64,000 nt of DNA from Scylla paramamosain. Lineage: Eukaryota > Arthropoda > Malacostraca > Decapoda > Portunidae. The stretch spans positions 19,377,266 to 19,441,265 of the forward strand of contig NC_087166.1 of NCBI RefSeq assembly GCF_035594125.1, in the 5' to 3' direction. The first letter of the stretch is position 1; the number at the start of each line of letters is the position of its first letter. A program made the position numbers and the translations under genes. Below the pieces are notes generated by a model. That model was not told where the DNA came from and did no database searches. It worked only from the letters and a program-made list of their open reading frames with translations. Positions 37,277-49,342 of this stretch are shown one piece after another.

Positions 37277-37927
37277 AAGGCCCTTGTACAGAGTTAGCAG
37301 CTGAGGGGGTGAGAAAAACTGGTGGAGACGTCTCAGAACACCTAACTTCATAGAAGCTGTTTTAGCTAGAGATGAGATGTGAAGTTTCCAGTTCAGATTA
37401 TAAGTAAAGGACAGACCGAGGATGTTCAATGTAGAAGAGGGGGACAGTTGAGTGTCATTGAAGAAGAGGGGATAGTTGTCTAGAAGGTTGTGTCGAGTTG
37501 ATAGATGGAGGAATTGAGTTTTTGAGGCATTGAACAATACCCAGTTTGCTCTGCCCCAATCAGAAATTTTAGAAAGATCAGAAGTCAGGCGTTCTGTGGC
37601 TTCCCTGCGTGATATGTTTACCTCCTGAAGGGTTGGACGTCTATGAAAAGACGTGGAAAAGTGCAGGGTGGTATCATCAGCGTAGGAGTGGATAGGACAA
37701 GAAGTTTGGTTTAGAAGATCATTAATGAATAATAAGAAGAGAGTGGGTTGACAGGACAGAACCCTGAGGAACACCACTGCTAATAGATTTAGAACAACAG
37801 TGACCGTCTACCACAGCAGCAATAGAACGGTCAGAAAGGAAACTTGAGATGAAGTTACAGAGAGAAGGATAGAAACCGTAGGAGGGTAGTTTGGAAATCA
37901 AAGCTTTGTGCCAGACTCTATCAAAAC
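37277..37927 (-). mobile_element. LINE-A internal RT fragment, antisense
   Basis: Minus-strand RT from ACCEPT-side [11 protein letters not shown] through [11 protein letters not shown] (near 37670) to LYKGLI at 37280. The frame from 37777 to 37270 is mostly intact. It starts at ATCAAAACC (37927) and ends at the inverted-repeat arm; neither terminus of the element is present. Confidence 0.85.
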
Positions 37928-38189
37928 CTTACTATCTTCTACTATATAACCCTCTATCACCTGTGTTCTCTGCCGTTGCCTTACCTATGAGTAACTACTA
38001 ATATATCACTATCGTCTAAAAGACAACAATATTCCAATTTTATACCAATTAGGATGACAACACCTATGACATGCTGCACATTTTTATTGTCTTGATATGA
38101 GTGTTTCTCCTTCTCCTCTTTATTTGTATGCTGCTGGTGGAACAAGTCACTGATGATCATTACAAGAGGCCATAATTCCCTTATCACAT

Positions 38190-38400
38190 AAGCCCCCAGC
38201 GGGCCGTCATGCCGGAAACGCCACCTTGACTAATGTAATCCAGATTCAGTGGATTTGGTGCTGGACTCAGCCGACGGCCCCCACCCCAACGGGGTAGAGA
38301 ACCTGAAAGGGCAGGAATACTCCGGATCAATGAGGTTGTAATGGGAACCGAAGCCTGGTGGAACCCCATTACTCTACGACCGTATGATAAGGGATCATGG
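38190..38400 (+). mobile_element. Fragment of long-form LINE-A leader
   Basis: Matches 28760-28990 with many substitutions. Shared blocks include CAGCGGGCCGTCATGCCGGA, CGGGGTAGAGAACCTGAAAG-like sequence and GGAACCCCATTACTCT. No coding content. Confidence 0.75.
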
Positions 38401-38484
38401 AATATTGAACCGAACGATGACGTTCGACGTCATTGAACCGAAAGACGATGACGTCTTTCCTCCAATCGTCGCTGCAACTCTTTG

Positions 38485-39620
38485 GCAAAGTCAGTGTGGA
38501 TGTTTGGCTAGCCTGTTCCCGGCTGCCGGCCGGTGGCTAGGACTATGGGAAGGCAAATCTTTGCCAAACATCACTCTTGCTGGCAAATATCCTGTAGCCT
38601 CGTGCTCAGCAGAGCGATAGACCATTAAGATGTATGGAATCCACACGTCCCGGTTGTACTGATCTTCATTACAGCACTTGGCCAGCTGGTAGACAAAGGT
38701 GGTATTAAGCCGCTCCACTATTCTGTCACTTTGAGGCCGAAAAGGTGTAGTACGAGTCTCATGAATGCCGAGGAGACGGTAACACTCGCGGAAGACTCGA
38801 GACCCGGCTCTTTTCCCTGGTCCAAATGAAGTTCACCAGGGAATCCGATTCGTATAAAAACTTGCTCCACGAGAAACTGGATCACTGTTTCTGCCTTGTG
38901 GTTAGGTAGCGCGCACATCTCTGGCCGCTTAGTGAAATAATCCATGGACACACAGAAGTACTTGTTACCTCTCTCTGTGCAGGGAAAGGGGTCAGCAGTG
39001 TCTACAGCCATGCGTTTCTGCCTGGTACAGCTGCAGAAAAGCGCGAGTCTTGCGTGCGGGTCCTTTCTTGGCCGCACACACTCGGCACGTCTTATACCAT
39101 TCCTGGACATCTCTCGCCGCGGTCCCAACCAGTAGACTCGCTGTCACAGTTTTTCCAGGGTGCGCTTTACTCATACGTTTCCACTGGTATTTCCTTCTTG
39201 CATTCCTCTAAACAGCTTCTCTCGCCGAGATGAAGGAGCCACGACCAGCCAGTGTATCTCTTCCGTCTTTGCGTGTACCCAACGCCGCTGCAGCACTCCT
39301 TCCCTCAGACTCAGCGTTTCCCACTGATCTACTAAACACTTAGTAGCGGGGCTCTCGAAGAACGCAGCTTCTTTGGGTGGCCTCTCACTGTCTGCTTCAA
39401 GCCACTTGATCACTGGGGACGTCAGGATCCTCGCGCTGTTCTTATTTCCACCTGTCGTCCGCCTCTGCCGCGCTGTGACCCACTGTGAGCTTCCTTCACT
39501 TCACCTCTGGCTTACGGAAAGAGCAATGTACACACCCTGGCCCACAGAGGCGACGACTCAGGTTGTCAGCGTCAATGTGGATGCGGCCAGGGCTGTGGTC
39601 CATCACGTAATTATACTATT
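38485..39620 (-). pseudogene. Gypsy-2 integrase
   Basis: On the minus strand: the zinc-binding/linker region (LREGVLQRRWV, EEIHWLVVAPSSRREKLF), then WYKTCRVCAAKKGP. The catalytic core follows with FCVSMDYFTKRPEMCALPNH (first Asp), ELHLDQGKE (second Asp) and, after a gap, MERLNTTFVYQLA near 38715 (Glu). The C-terminal segment is IPYILMVYRSAEHEATGYLP. Frameshifts occur between each block. The downstream 3' LTR is missing; a LINE-A leader fragment lies there instead. Confidence 0.8.
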
Positions 39621-40195
39621 CAAACTTCCTGATCCACATGGCCAGCCGTCCTTCAGGCTCCTCCAGTGTTTTCAGCCATCGTAAAGCGGCGTGGTCCGTG
39701 CGGATGGTGAAACGTGTGCCATACAGGCAGGGGTGGAAGTGATCAAGTCCTTTCATAGCAGTAGCTAACTCCTTGCGTGTCACATAATAATTTCTCTCAG
39801 GCTTGGAAAACTTGGCGCTGTAATACGCTACCACATACTCTTTGCCATCTCGGAGCTGAGACAAGACGGCTCCTACACCCTCCTGGCTTGCATTAGTGTC
39901 GAGAATGTATGAGAGTTCTAGGTCAGGATATAGCAACACCGACGCCTGCACCAGAGCTTGTTTCTGCGCCGTGAAAGCTTGCTGGCAGTCCTCGTCCCAC
40001 TCGTACTGCGCTCCCTTCCTAGTCAGGCTGTGGAGAGGAGCGCCGACGGTGGCAAATCTTGGCACAAAGCGCTTGTAGTATGTACACAGGCCCAGAAAAC
40101 TCCGCAGCTCCGAAACATTCTTGGGTACTGGCCAGCCGTCCACTGTTGTTACTTTGAGTGGGTCGGTCTTTACGTCCTGCCTACCTACACGTGTC
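39616..40195 (-). pseudogene. pol: Gypsy-2 RT thumb/connection and RNase H
   Basis: A frame of 175 codons reads GWPVPKNVSELRSFLGLCTY, YKRFVPRFATVGAPLHSLTR and ILDTNASQEGVGAVLSQLRD (RNase H first Asp). YYVTRKELATAMKGLDHF (Glu) and FTIRTDHAALRWLKTLEEPE (Asp) follow. Upstream (40144-40195) GRQDVKTDPLKVTT extends it. The RT catalytic palm and the protease are absent: the sequence passes at about 40195 directly into the gag zinc-knuckle frame, so roughly 1 kb or more is deleted. Confidence 0.85.
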
Positions 40196-41640
40196 CTAAG
40201 AACGGCACCTCAACGCTGCTTTCCGGCACCTTATATGCTTTGGAGCGACTGGGCTCTCGGCTAAGTGGCTGCCCCCAACCCCAGCTGTGTCATGTTTGCC
40301 GTCACCACCGGCTTCGGCTGCCGACACTCCTCGGTGACGTGCCCGCTTTCTCGACAAGCCCAGCATCATGGTTTGATCCTCCACAGACCTGGAATGGCGC
40401 CTGCACTTGTTTGTTTTGTGCCCCACTTGCCCACAGTTAAAGCAGCCTCCTTTGAAGGCATCTGGGCTTCCTCGCTTGCTCGGCTGAGATGGGGGGGGAG
40501 GAGCGACCGGCCTGCGCTCGCCTCCCTCCCACATACCGGGGCCAGCCCAACATGGCGGCGGCGGCGCGCGAATAGAAGGGGCTGGGAGCTGTAGTAGCGG
40601 TGGTTAGGAACACATGGAATCCTGTGGCGCGCGCCAAAGCTTCCTGTACGTCCCTTGATGCTGCCTACTTTACGTGGATTTGCAGCTGGTTGTCACAAAA
40701 GACATCCATGAAGCAATCTTTCGCCAACATATCGACAGAGTCCTTCGTCACCATCGGATAAGTCCCTCTCAACAGCGCTTCCACGGCGTGCGCCAGCAAT
40801 GACAGAGGCTCGTCCTTCCTCCGCCGCCTGGTCTTCCGCTGGGCACGGTACACCTCGGGCTGCTGCCGCCCCCCGAATCCCCGCTGCAGTGTCCCCGCCA
40901 CGCTGGAATATGAGTGCTGATGCGCGGCGGTCAAGTGCTCCAGTACCTCCACCGCCGCTCACTTCAGGCCAGTCACCAGCTGATATGCCCTTTCAGCATC
41001 TAACCAGCCGTGTCTGGACGCTGCCGCCTCAAATTGTGTCTGGTAGGCTTTTCAGGACACCTTGTCCTCATATTCGGCAAGTTTCTTCTCTGCTAATGCC
41101 ATTATGGGTGTTGGGAAGAGTGTGAACTGCAGACCACAGCTATCCGCAATACTGGGAGGTGGTGTTGGAGATCCAGGTGGGGTCGCAGGAAGGGACTGCA
41201 TACCTGTCCCGCCACCCACGGGAGAGATGCGGGTGTTGGCGGGAATAACTGAGAAGGCGTGGTACCGCGTGGGCGAGTTTTGGCGCGCTTCCTGTCCCTG
41301 GCGCCAACGATGGTACTGTGCTCTCCAACGTTGCCTCTTTGGAGAAGCAGTCCTGTATGTCCCACACCACGGTCCCTTGTACGTGTGCTGCGCTCCTTGT
41401 AGCTTATCCACCTCTCCCATGGCTTCTTTCTTTATACGGGTACACGCCTCGTTCGTGTATGCATTCAATCGTGTCTCCATAACCTCCATTTCTCACTTTA
41501 CGGCCGCCTTGATTTTTTTTTTCTGTCGTAGCTACCGCGTGCTGCCTCATCCTTTCTTCTTGTTTGTTCTCTGTCGCCATATTTTCCATTTTAGCCATCA
41601 TCTTTTCTTGATACTATAATTTCCTTGTTTTCTACCACCG
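40196..41640 (-). pseudogene. gag: Gypsy-2 gag
   Basis: Read on the minus strand, the N-terminal coding begins near 41610 (MMAKMENMATENKQEERMRQ) with a frame change at an A10 run near 41515. It continues through RLNAYTNEACTRIKKEAMGE, a Pro-rich segment, gag core sequence near 40700-40950 (GTYPMVTKDSVDMLAKDCFM) and a CCHC knuckle CFNCGQVGHKTNKC near 40425. It binds RNA and assembles particles in intact elements. Several frame changes are present. Confidence 0.75.
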
Positions 41641-42514
41641 TATTTTCATTCTGGTCATTATTTTTGGTCATCCATAGTTCAAACACATCCACGCTCACGC
41701 CAGCGGGTGCGGACAGTGGGACTGGCTCACCACCGGTAAAAGCTGCAACACCGTTTCGCTCTGCCGTGGATCGTCCTCCACTTCCGCCATTTCCTGCCCT
41801 GATAATGCTTCTTCCTCTATCTTTCTTGAATCAGCAAGGACCTGGACCCTTTTTGTTTAGTAATTATTTTGGTCAAAAGTCTGCTTTTATCGAACTCCTT
41901 GACACCAATTGTACACACGCCGGTAGGACACAAACCTGCCCGGTTGCCACTAAAGCTATTTACTGTCTGTTAGGCACTCGTCAGGATTTATTGGCTGATT
42001 TGATCTGACTGGTAGAAAATATATTCGGCTCATGGGTTCTTTGGGAAATCTAACCTTCCCAAACTAAACCTAACCTAACCAAACCTAACCTAACTACACC
42101 TAACCTAACAAAACCTAATGTTGCACACACCCCGGTAGGACACAAACCTGCCCGGTTGTCACTAAAGCTACTTACTCGTACTGTCTGTTAGGAACTCGTC
42201 AGGATTTACTGGCTGATTTCACGGTTTAATTTAACACTCAATCACGTGGGTTCTGTGACCAGAGGCCTTGCGAGTTATATAGAGCTCGTCCTGGAGGTAG
42301 GGACAGACAGTCACTCGCACAGCACATAGCAGACTGGCTGCCACGTCGTCAGACTGGTACAGAACAAAGGCAGGGCAAGCAGAAGGGGGGCAGCGTATGA
42401 CGTCTTTGGCTGAATCCTTGCGGCAACTGCCCGCGGGCTGGCATCCCCACCATCAGCACCGCGACCCACGCTAACTCTCCCGTCAAATCTCGCTAATGCA
42501 CTCACATGTACACA
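41641..42514 (-). mobile_element. Gypsy-2 leader and 5' LTR with internal duplication
   Basis: The minus-strand leader lies at 41641-41908. A primer-binding-like TTGGTGTCAAGGAG directly follows an LTR end (TGTACA) at about 41909. LTR-related sequence occupies 41909-42010 and again 42119-42514, separated by a CCTAA-rich stretch. The two LTR parts share CCAATAAATCCTGA-type and GTGGCAACCGGGCAGG-type blocks, so about 200 bp is duplicated. The outer edge is matched to the solo LTR at 45824. Confidence 0.65.
42060..42118. repeat. Interstitial CCTAA/TTAGG-like tract
   Basis: Degenerate CCTAA units interrupted by AAAC and TACA. They resemble the arthropod telomere repeat but form part of the LTR-associated sequence, as shown by a related tract next to the solo LTR at 46305-46360. 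Confidence 0.7.
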
Positions 42515-42744
42515 GGGGCGCCCAAACATACAGGCATATACATACACGCACATACACACCCACAATGATACTACCGACCTTATTGACTAGACAAATACAT
42601 CATAATACACATATCTAGTAATATTGGCTCTCTCTGGCCACTTCTAACACTTACAATAATATTTTGGCCACTTACGTAACATTAACATAAATCAGTCTAA
42701 CCTAACCTAACTCAGTCTAATCTAACTAATAATAATGTAACCTA

Positions 42745-42985
42745 ACTAATGTAAGAACAATAACATTAAAAACAAAATTAATGTATCTGAGTAGTTAAAC
42801 CGTCCCAGGAAATCACGAATCGAATATACCATTTACCGAATTAATCTTCAGAGCAGCAAAAAGATGCTCACTCCGTGACGGCATAGTGCAAATGAGGTAT
42901 CGAAACGTAGATCTGGCATGCTGTTCACACATCCGCTGTTCCTGAGTTCTGGATAGACCTCGAGTTAACCTACACCGGTTCAAGT
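42745..42985 (+). repeat. Dispersed repeat, copy 1
   Basis: About 240 bp is homologous, in the same orientation, to 46485-46725. Shared blocks include GCTCACTCCGTGA, GGCATGCTGTTCAC and GAGTTCTG-ATAGACCTC. It lies beyond the LTR in each case. The family is unknown. Confidence 0.75.
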
Positions 42986-43169
42986 GACCCCCTAGTCAAA
43001 CAACTACTATCATCTACGTATTGCCTGTTAATCGTTTGAATTATTGGTATGTTATGAATGAGGCATATAATACGATAAATACCAAATGTATAATATCGCC
43101 TATAGTGATAACAGGCTGTTAAGCCAAAGTCGTTGACTGAGCTGATGGGCCACGTAGGTGGGTGAAGCC

Positions 43170-43207
43170 CAAGGTGTGTGTGTGTGTGTGTGTGTGTGCG
43201 TGTGTGT

Positions 43208-43301
<94 letters not shown>
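43170..43301. repeat. Compound (TG)n(CT)n
   Basis: TG repeats to 43209, then about 92 bp of CT. Confidence 0.96.
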
Positions 43302-43304
<3 letters not shown>

Positions 43305-43493
43305 TCGAACTGATTTTTAATTCTTCCTTCCTCTTTCGTCTTGTCCCAAACCTCCTTCCCCTTCACCGTCTCCCCTCTCCCTTATTTGTGTTACTTTGGC
43401 TTCGTTCTTCCTCACTCTTTCTAACTCTCGTATAATTCCATTTTCATTTTCTATCAGTCTCATTTTATTTAACAGTCCTCAGGACTGTTCTTT

Positions 43494-43502
<9 letters not shown>

Positions 43503-43573
<71 letters not shown>
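43503..43573. repeat. (AG)n microsatellite
   Basis: About 71 bp of AG following CACACACACA. With the (CT)n at 43210 it could pair as an inverted repeat. Confidence 0.96.
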
Positions 43574-43577
<4 letters not shown>

Positions 43578-43927
43578 TAGTACAAAATATGAATTGTGTA
43601 CACGACTGTTTTCAAGACTGAAGACGCCACGAACTTTCGATGACTGGTCATTTTGAGGTTGGTGTTTATTTAGAATGGTAGTTTGCGTAAAATTCTGAAA
43701 TCATTGTTTATGTCTGACGTATAAGATAACCCATGTCTTTGTGTCTTTTTTTTTTTTTATGATGATTCAAGTGCTATCTTATAAGTCGAAATATACGATA
43801 CTTGATGTTTTCTTTTACTGTATTTTTTTTCTGTATTTTTTTTTTTTTCATTAAATTCTATGTTTAGGGCACAACATAAACCCACAAAAATTTTAAAAAA
43901 TAGATTAAAATAAAAAGGGACCTGGAA

Positions 43928-44152
43928 CGTGTGGTACTCTTTCATATCTAGCAACTCCGTTTGGTGGGAAACCTGGCGAGACGCCACAGAAACAGGGATG
44001 GAAGCGGGTAGGGCAGTACGTTTTAGTCCGTCTTATGGGGAAGAGGTCACTGCTACCCAGTGTATTCGACATGTCGCTGTGTCTCCTGTTATACTACATC
44101 AACGGTTCTAGCAGATCTGTGTTTCTCAATCAACCTTTCCCCAATACATAAC
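43928..44152 (+). repeat. Interspersed repeat, copy 1 of a close pair
   Basis: Homologous to 44418-44640. Shared blocks include GGGAAACCTGGCGAGACGCC and CACTGCTACCCAGTGTATTC, and the 3' end GGTTCTAGCAGATCTG. The short frame inside has no recognisable domain. Confidence 0.8.
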
Positions 44153-44403
44153 TACTTATCCTTTTTCCTTCTACTTTATTTTTTTTTTCATTTCTTTTTG
44201 GATATTTTCTGCTTGTGCACCCCCATTTCATGAACACATACTCTGCATAATCATTTACTATATATAAGTTATATGTATTACTTTTGCTTTTCATGTATAT
44301 ATGTATTTTTTTTATTTATCAAATACCTAAGGACTATCTTCTGTTATGTTTAGGAATGTACCCTCTGTATTTTGCTTTTGCTTCTCGGTGGGGTCGCCTT
44401 CGT

Positions 44404-44640
44404 GTACGTGGCCGAGCGATGTGGTAGTCCTTCATATCTGGCAACTCCGGTTGGCGGGAAACCTGGCGAGACGCCACAGAAACAGAGGGACGGGGGCGGG
44501 TAGGGCAGTCCGTCTTAGTCAGTCATGTAGGGAAGAGGGCACTGCTACCCAGTGTATTCGACGTGTTGCCGTATCTCCCGTTATATTAAATCAACGGTTC
44601 TAGCAGATCTGTTTCTCAATCAACCTTCCCCCATTACAAA
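44404..44640 (+). repeat. Interspersed repeat, copy 2, with tRNA-like head
   Basis: Same family as 43928-44152. The 5' end GTGGCCGAGCGATGTGGT resembles the D-arm/A-box part of tRNA-Leu or tRNA-Ser and is shared with 61371. No convincing B box was found, so a tRNA-derived SINE is only a possibility. Confidence 0.65.
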
Positions 44641-44645
44641 CGGAT

Positions 44646-45559
44646 TAATTCCTTTGCATTAATCTGAACGAAATAAATTGCTTCCCAGTTCGAACATTCC
44701 CAATTCGAACAGCCCAAAAGAAACAATTAAGTTCTCATCACGAGCTACCGCTGTATATATATTTGTATTTCTGAAATCGTCGTTAATTTTAAATGAAATG
44801 AAATCAACTTATTGTTGTCAAGATACCATCTTCCTTATAGATAATTTATCAACATTGTTTTCCAACGAATGAAAAAAAATAAACTTTCATTATATCACAC
44901 ATAAGAAATGTCTTGAAGTAATTCAAGACTGTTTTTTTTTTTTATCTTATCAGTTAACCACCTGAATTAATTATTAATATATTTTATTACTGTTCATAAA
45001 GGATACAGCATGAGCTAGCTCACTGTTTTTTTTTTTACAAAATATGTTCAAGTTTGTATATTTATATCTCACTGAACCAATAACCTCTTGGTACATTCAT
45101 GTCCTTGATGCTGAAACTGATACTTATTTAACAAAAGCGCTGATTGTGAATCAACCTTGTTTCTGCGAGCTCACCTTACCAACCACAATGGGTTATATAT
45201 CTCACCCAGTTTTCCCCACAACTCCCATCTTTTTTTTTTTTTTCTGGTAAATACGAACTTGTTTTCACACGCCGACAGCAGTTTGCATGTTGCATAGACG
45301 CCTAATGGTAAACCTTTATGTAAAACTTATTCCAGTGAATGTACATTCATAGTAGACTTTAAGCATTTTTTTTTTTTTTTACATGATTCACCATGGTCAA
45401 AGAAAGCCTTGGCACTGTACCCTTCTTTGGAAGATGATCGCTACAGTGCTTCATGACTGACAACTGTGATGCCGAGGAAAAAAAAAAAATCATGCCCCAC
45501 CATATGCATTTTATGCGCGGTACACCCTGTACATGGATTTTTATTTTTTTTTTAGATCC
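44646..45559. other. AT-rich, no recognised feature
   Basis: Several T12-T15 runs and short frames with no recognisable domain. Confidence 0.45.
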
Positions 45560-45836
45560 AGCTTTGTATTACTATGTACTACCTAATTTTATTGAAATAC
45601 TTGTTCACCCTTTGTATATGAATTTTGAGATATGGGGCTGTCAGCTTACAAAGATTTTATTCAGTGTACCATCATTCTATTATAGATACTTAACACAGCC
45701 AGTTAAACATAGCAAGGAGTGGGCAGTAGCATTTCGGAATGAGATATTGCTAAGAGGACATAACACAAATAGCTTGTGTGAGGCCACAATATATATTATC
45801 AAGGATGTGGTGCTCAGTACATGTGTGTACATGTGA
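45560..45836 (+). pseudogene. MULE/SWIM-type transposase-like fragment
   Basis: The continuous frame contains HPLYMNFEIWGCQL and then EWAVAFRNEILLRGHNTNSL followed by CEATIYIIKDVVL. The W...(F/Y)R..(I/L)L.RG.NTN...E......KD..L pattern is that of MULE-type transposase-derived proteins just before their SWIM zinc finger. The frame ends where the Gypsy-2-type solo LTR begins, so the C-terminal part including the SWIM finger is lost. Assignment rests on this motif only. Confidence 0.45.
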
Positions 45837-46304
45837 GGCCCCCGTTAGCGAGATTTAGTGGTAGAGTTGGCGTGGGTTGCGGGTGCTGGGCGTACGGACG
45901 CCAGCCCGCGGGCAGTTGACGCCAGGATTCAGTCCTGCTTGCCCTGCCTTTGCTCTGTACCTGTAAAGGCAGTGTTCCGTCCTGTACCCATCTGAGGACG
46001 TGAGAGCCAGTCTGCTAGTGTGCTGTGCGAGTGACTGTGACGTTAGGGAACTAGCAACTGTGCTGTGACTGTGTAATGTGCCTGCCAGGAGAACAAACCA
46101 TGTGAGTCCAGCTCCGCCCGTCTTTCTGTCTGCCCTTGCCTCCAGGACGAGCTCCATATAACTCGCAAGGCCATATAACCTACATGAGTGAGAGGTACGT
46201 TGAACAGTGAAATCAGCCAATAAATCCTGAAGAATGCCTGACAGACATTAAGTAGCGTCAGTGGCAACCGGGCAGGTCTGTGTCCCACTTGGGTGTGTGC
46301 AACA
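45824..46304 (+). mobile_element. Solo LTR related to Gypsy-2, opposite orientation
   Basis: Begins TGTGTACATGTGAGG and ends GTGTGTGCAACA (TG...CA). It is reverse-complement homologous to 42119-42514, for example at TTAGCGAGATTT, CAGCCCGCGGGCAGTTG-like and GAGCTC-ATATAACTCGCAAGG blocks. The homology continues beyond 46304 into a TTAGG-like stretch and a CCCAAAGAACCCATGAGCCG block that ends near 46400. No coding region is attached. Confidence 0.75.
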
Positions 46305-46400
46305 TTAGGTTTTTTTTATGTCAGGTTAGGTTTAGTTAGGGAAGGGTAGGTTTCCCAAAGAACCCATGAGCCGAATATATTATCAATCAGTCAGATGGGT
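46305..46400 (+). repeat. TTAGG-like stretch adjoining solo LTR
   Basis: GGTTAGGTTTAGTTAGGG and the following block are the reverse complement of 42012-42118, showing that this tract belongs to the LTR unit. Confidence 0.7.
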
Positions 46401-46484
46401 ATGTTTAGTAAGCGAGTTCGTCCCTTATCGAGTATGGTCCATTGGAAATCAAAGGACTTCATTGAGGCAACGAATATCACATAA

Positions 46485-46725
46485 AATATAAGAACAATAG
46501 CATCAAACATGAAAATAATGAATCTAAGTATTCAAATCGTTCCAAGAAACCATGAGCTGAATATACTATCTACCAAATTAATCTCAGAGTAGCAGGGAAA
46601 TGCTCACTCCGTGATGGCAGGGCGCAAATAGGCATTGAACCGTACATATGGCATGCTGTTCACGCATGCGCTGATCTCGAGTTCTGAATAGACCTCAAGT
46701 GAATCTACATAGGCGTCTGTGCTCG
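46485..46725 (+). repeat. Dispersed repeat, copy 2
   Basis: Direct-orientation partner of 42745-42985. Confidence 0.75.
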
Positions 46726-46802
46726 AACTGCTGAGTTTGTCAATCCAAGTCAAACTGGGAGCTGTTCGAATTAAAGGACTTTCGAATCACTAGGTATGAC
46801 TG

Positions 46803-47847
<1,045 letters not shown>

Positions 47848-48094
47848 CCTACGCGTGCTTGAGGAAGAGAGAAAGGACAGCGGAGGTTTGCAGGAGAGCG
47901 TCGCCCATGGCAGGCATCACTGCGCGCTGCAGTTAGTTGCAGATGAACTGCGTTGGAAGACGGACCCGCTGTGTACTCCTCTCCTTGCCTCCGTTTGTGA
48001 TTATCCTTCCCCCCCCTCTTCTTGTTGTGAATGCCTTTTTGTACCCAGCAATGAAACTGAGTGCCAGAACAGTAAGTTTATGGAATTGGTGTGG

Positions 48095-48465
48095 CGTGCA
48101 AGTCACCATCAGAGGGAGCACTCGCCAACACCTAAATTCCCAAGCCACACGAAGGCTTGGGTAAAGGATTTCACTGGGTCTCTGCAACCTGCTCACGAAA
48201 AGAACATGCTTTCCAGCAGTTAACATGTACTGTTAATTGTGTTTGCGCAGCATAATAAATAAACAGCATGTGCTTCATAAGAGTCGACGTCTCTCTCTTC
48301 TGACCCCTGTATGTTTGTGACTGCAGTGAGAGGCCCTCTGCCAGGCTGGACAGCATGTTTCTTTCGTGAGCAGATTGCAGACACCCGTTGAAATCCTTTA
48401 CCCAAGCCTCCGTGTGGCTTTGGAATTTAGGTGTTGGTGAGTGCTTCCTCTGAGGGTGACTGATG
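48095..48465. repeat. Inverted repeat, about 120-bp arms
   Basis: The arms 48095-48215 and 48343-48465 are reverse complements at roughly 85-90 percent. Shared words are CCAACACCTAAATTCC, GGCTTGGGTAAAGGATTT and GCTCACGAAA. The spacer is about 127 bp. It could be a foldback element or MITE. Confidence 0.85.
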
Positions 48466-48540
48466 GTATTGCCATGGGCTCTTGTCTTTGCCAATGTTTT
48501 CTTTTAAATTAGCATGAGGTTAATTGGCTCTCATATTGAC

Positions 48541-49336
48541 CTGCTGCTTTCAAACCAAAAGGGAATATGTTGATGACAGTTTCCAACTATTTAATAATAT
48601 TGATCATATTCCACTGTTTATCCAATATCTCAATACTAAACATCAGAATATTAAATTCACTTGTGAAATAGAAAATAATGCTAAACTCTTTCTTACATGT
48701 TCTAGTCTCTTGTAATAATGACAGTGTCTCGACCTTTGTTCATAGGAAACCAACTTTCACAGGTTTACATATTAATTACTGGTCCTTCATTCCATGACTA
48801 TTTAAAGTTAATTTTATCAAGACATTGTTACATATGTGTTATATACCCTTCTCACATTTGTAGCTTTTTTTTTTATGGCGAAATATATTTTCTAAATATT
48901 TTTTTTTCTTTTTCCAAAACTAATGGGTATCCATTTAATATTAAAAAAAAATGTACCTCTGAATTTGTAAATAATACTATCAACCCGACTCAGACAATAA
49001 TAGAACAGGTCTCGAACATACAATACATTAAATCTTCCTTCTACGGTCACTTAAGCTTATGTAATTAGAAATAAATTTGATCAGTTATTGAAGAAACACA
49101 CTCCTGACCACAATTTTTTATTTATTTATTTTTCTAACTTTTGTACTTTAAAGTCCTTTTTCCTTTACAAAGGTTTTATCCCTTCTAATATAGTGTATCA
49201 ATACACTTGTCCGACATGTAAGTTTCGGTACATACGTGAATCTGAGAGAAATCTCGCTCACCGTATCGCTGAACTCAAAGGAGTCTGTGCTCGTACTGGA
49301 CACTCTCTCTCTCTAATCCTTCTTTTTCAACGATAA
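48541..49336 (+). mobile_element. Penelope-like element, RT C-terminus plus GIY-YIG
   Basis: EYVDDSFQLFNNIDHIPLFI carries the RT catalytic YVDD. QYLNTKHQNIKFTCEIENNA and, in the next frame, HRKPTFTG-type and NGYPFNIKKK-type segments follow the order typical of Penelope RT. From 49166 the GIY-YIG endonuclease is readable: NIVYQYTCPTCKFRYIRESE (YIR in place of YIG) and NLAHRIAELKGVCARTGHSL. Multiple stops and shifts make it inactive. A LINE-A 5' end begins at 49343, directly after the PLE frame. Confidence 0.8.
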
Positions 49337-49342
49337 TTATTA

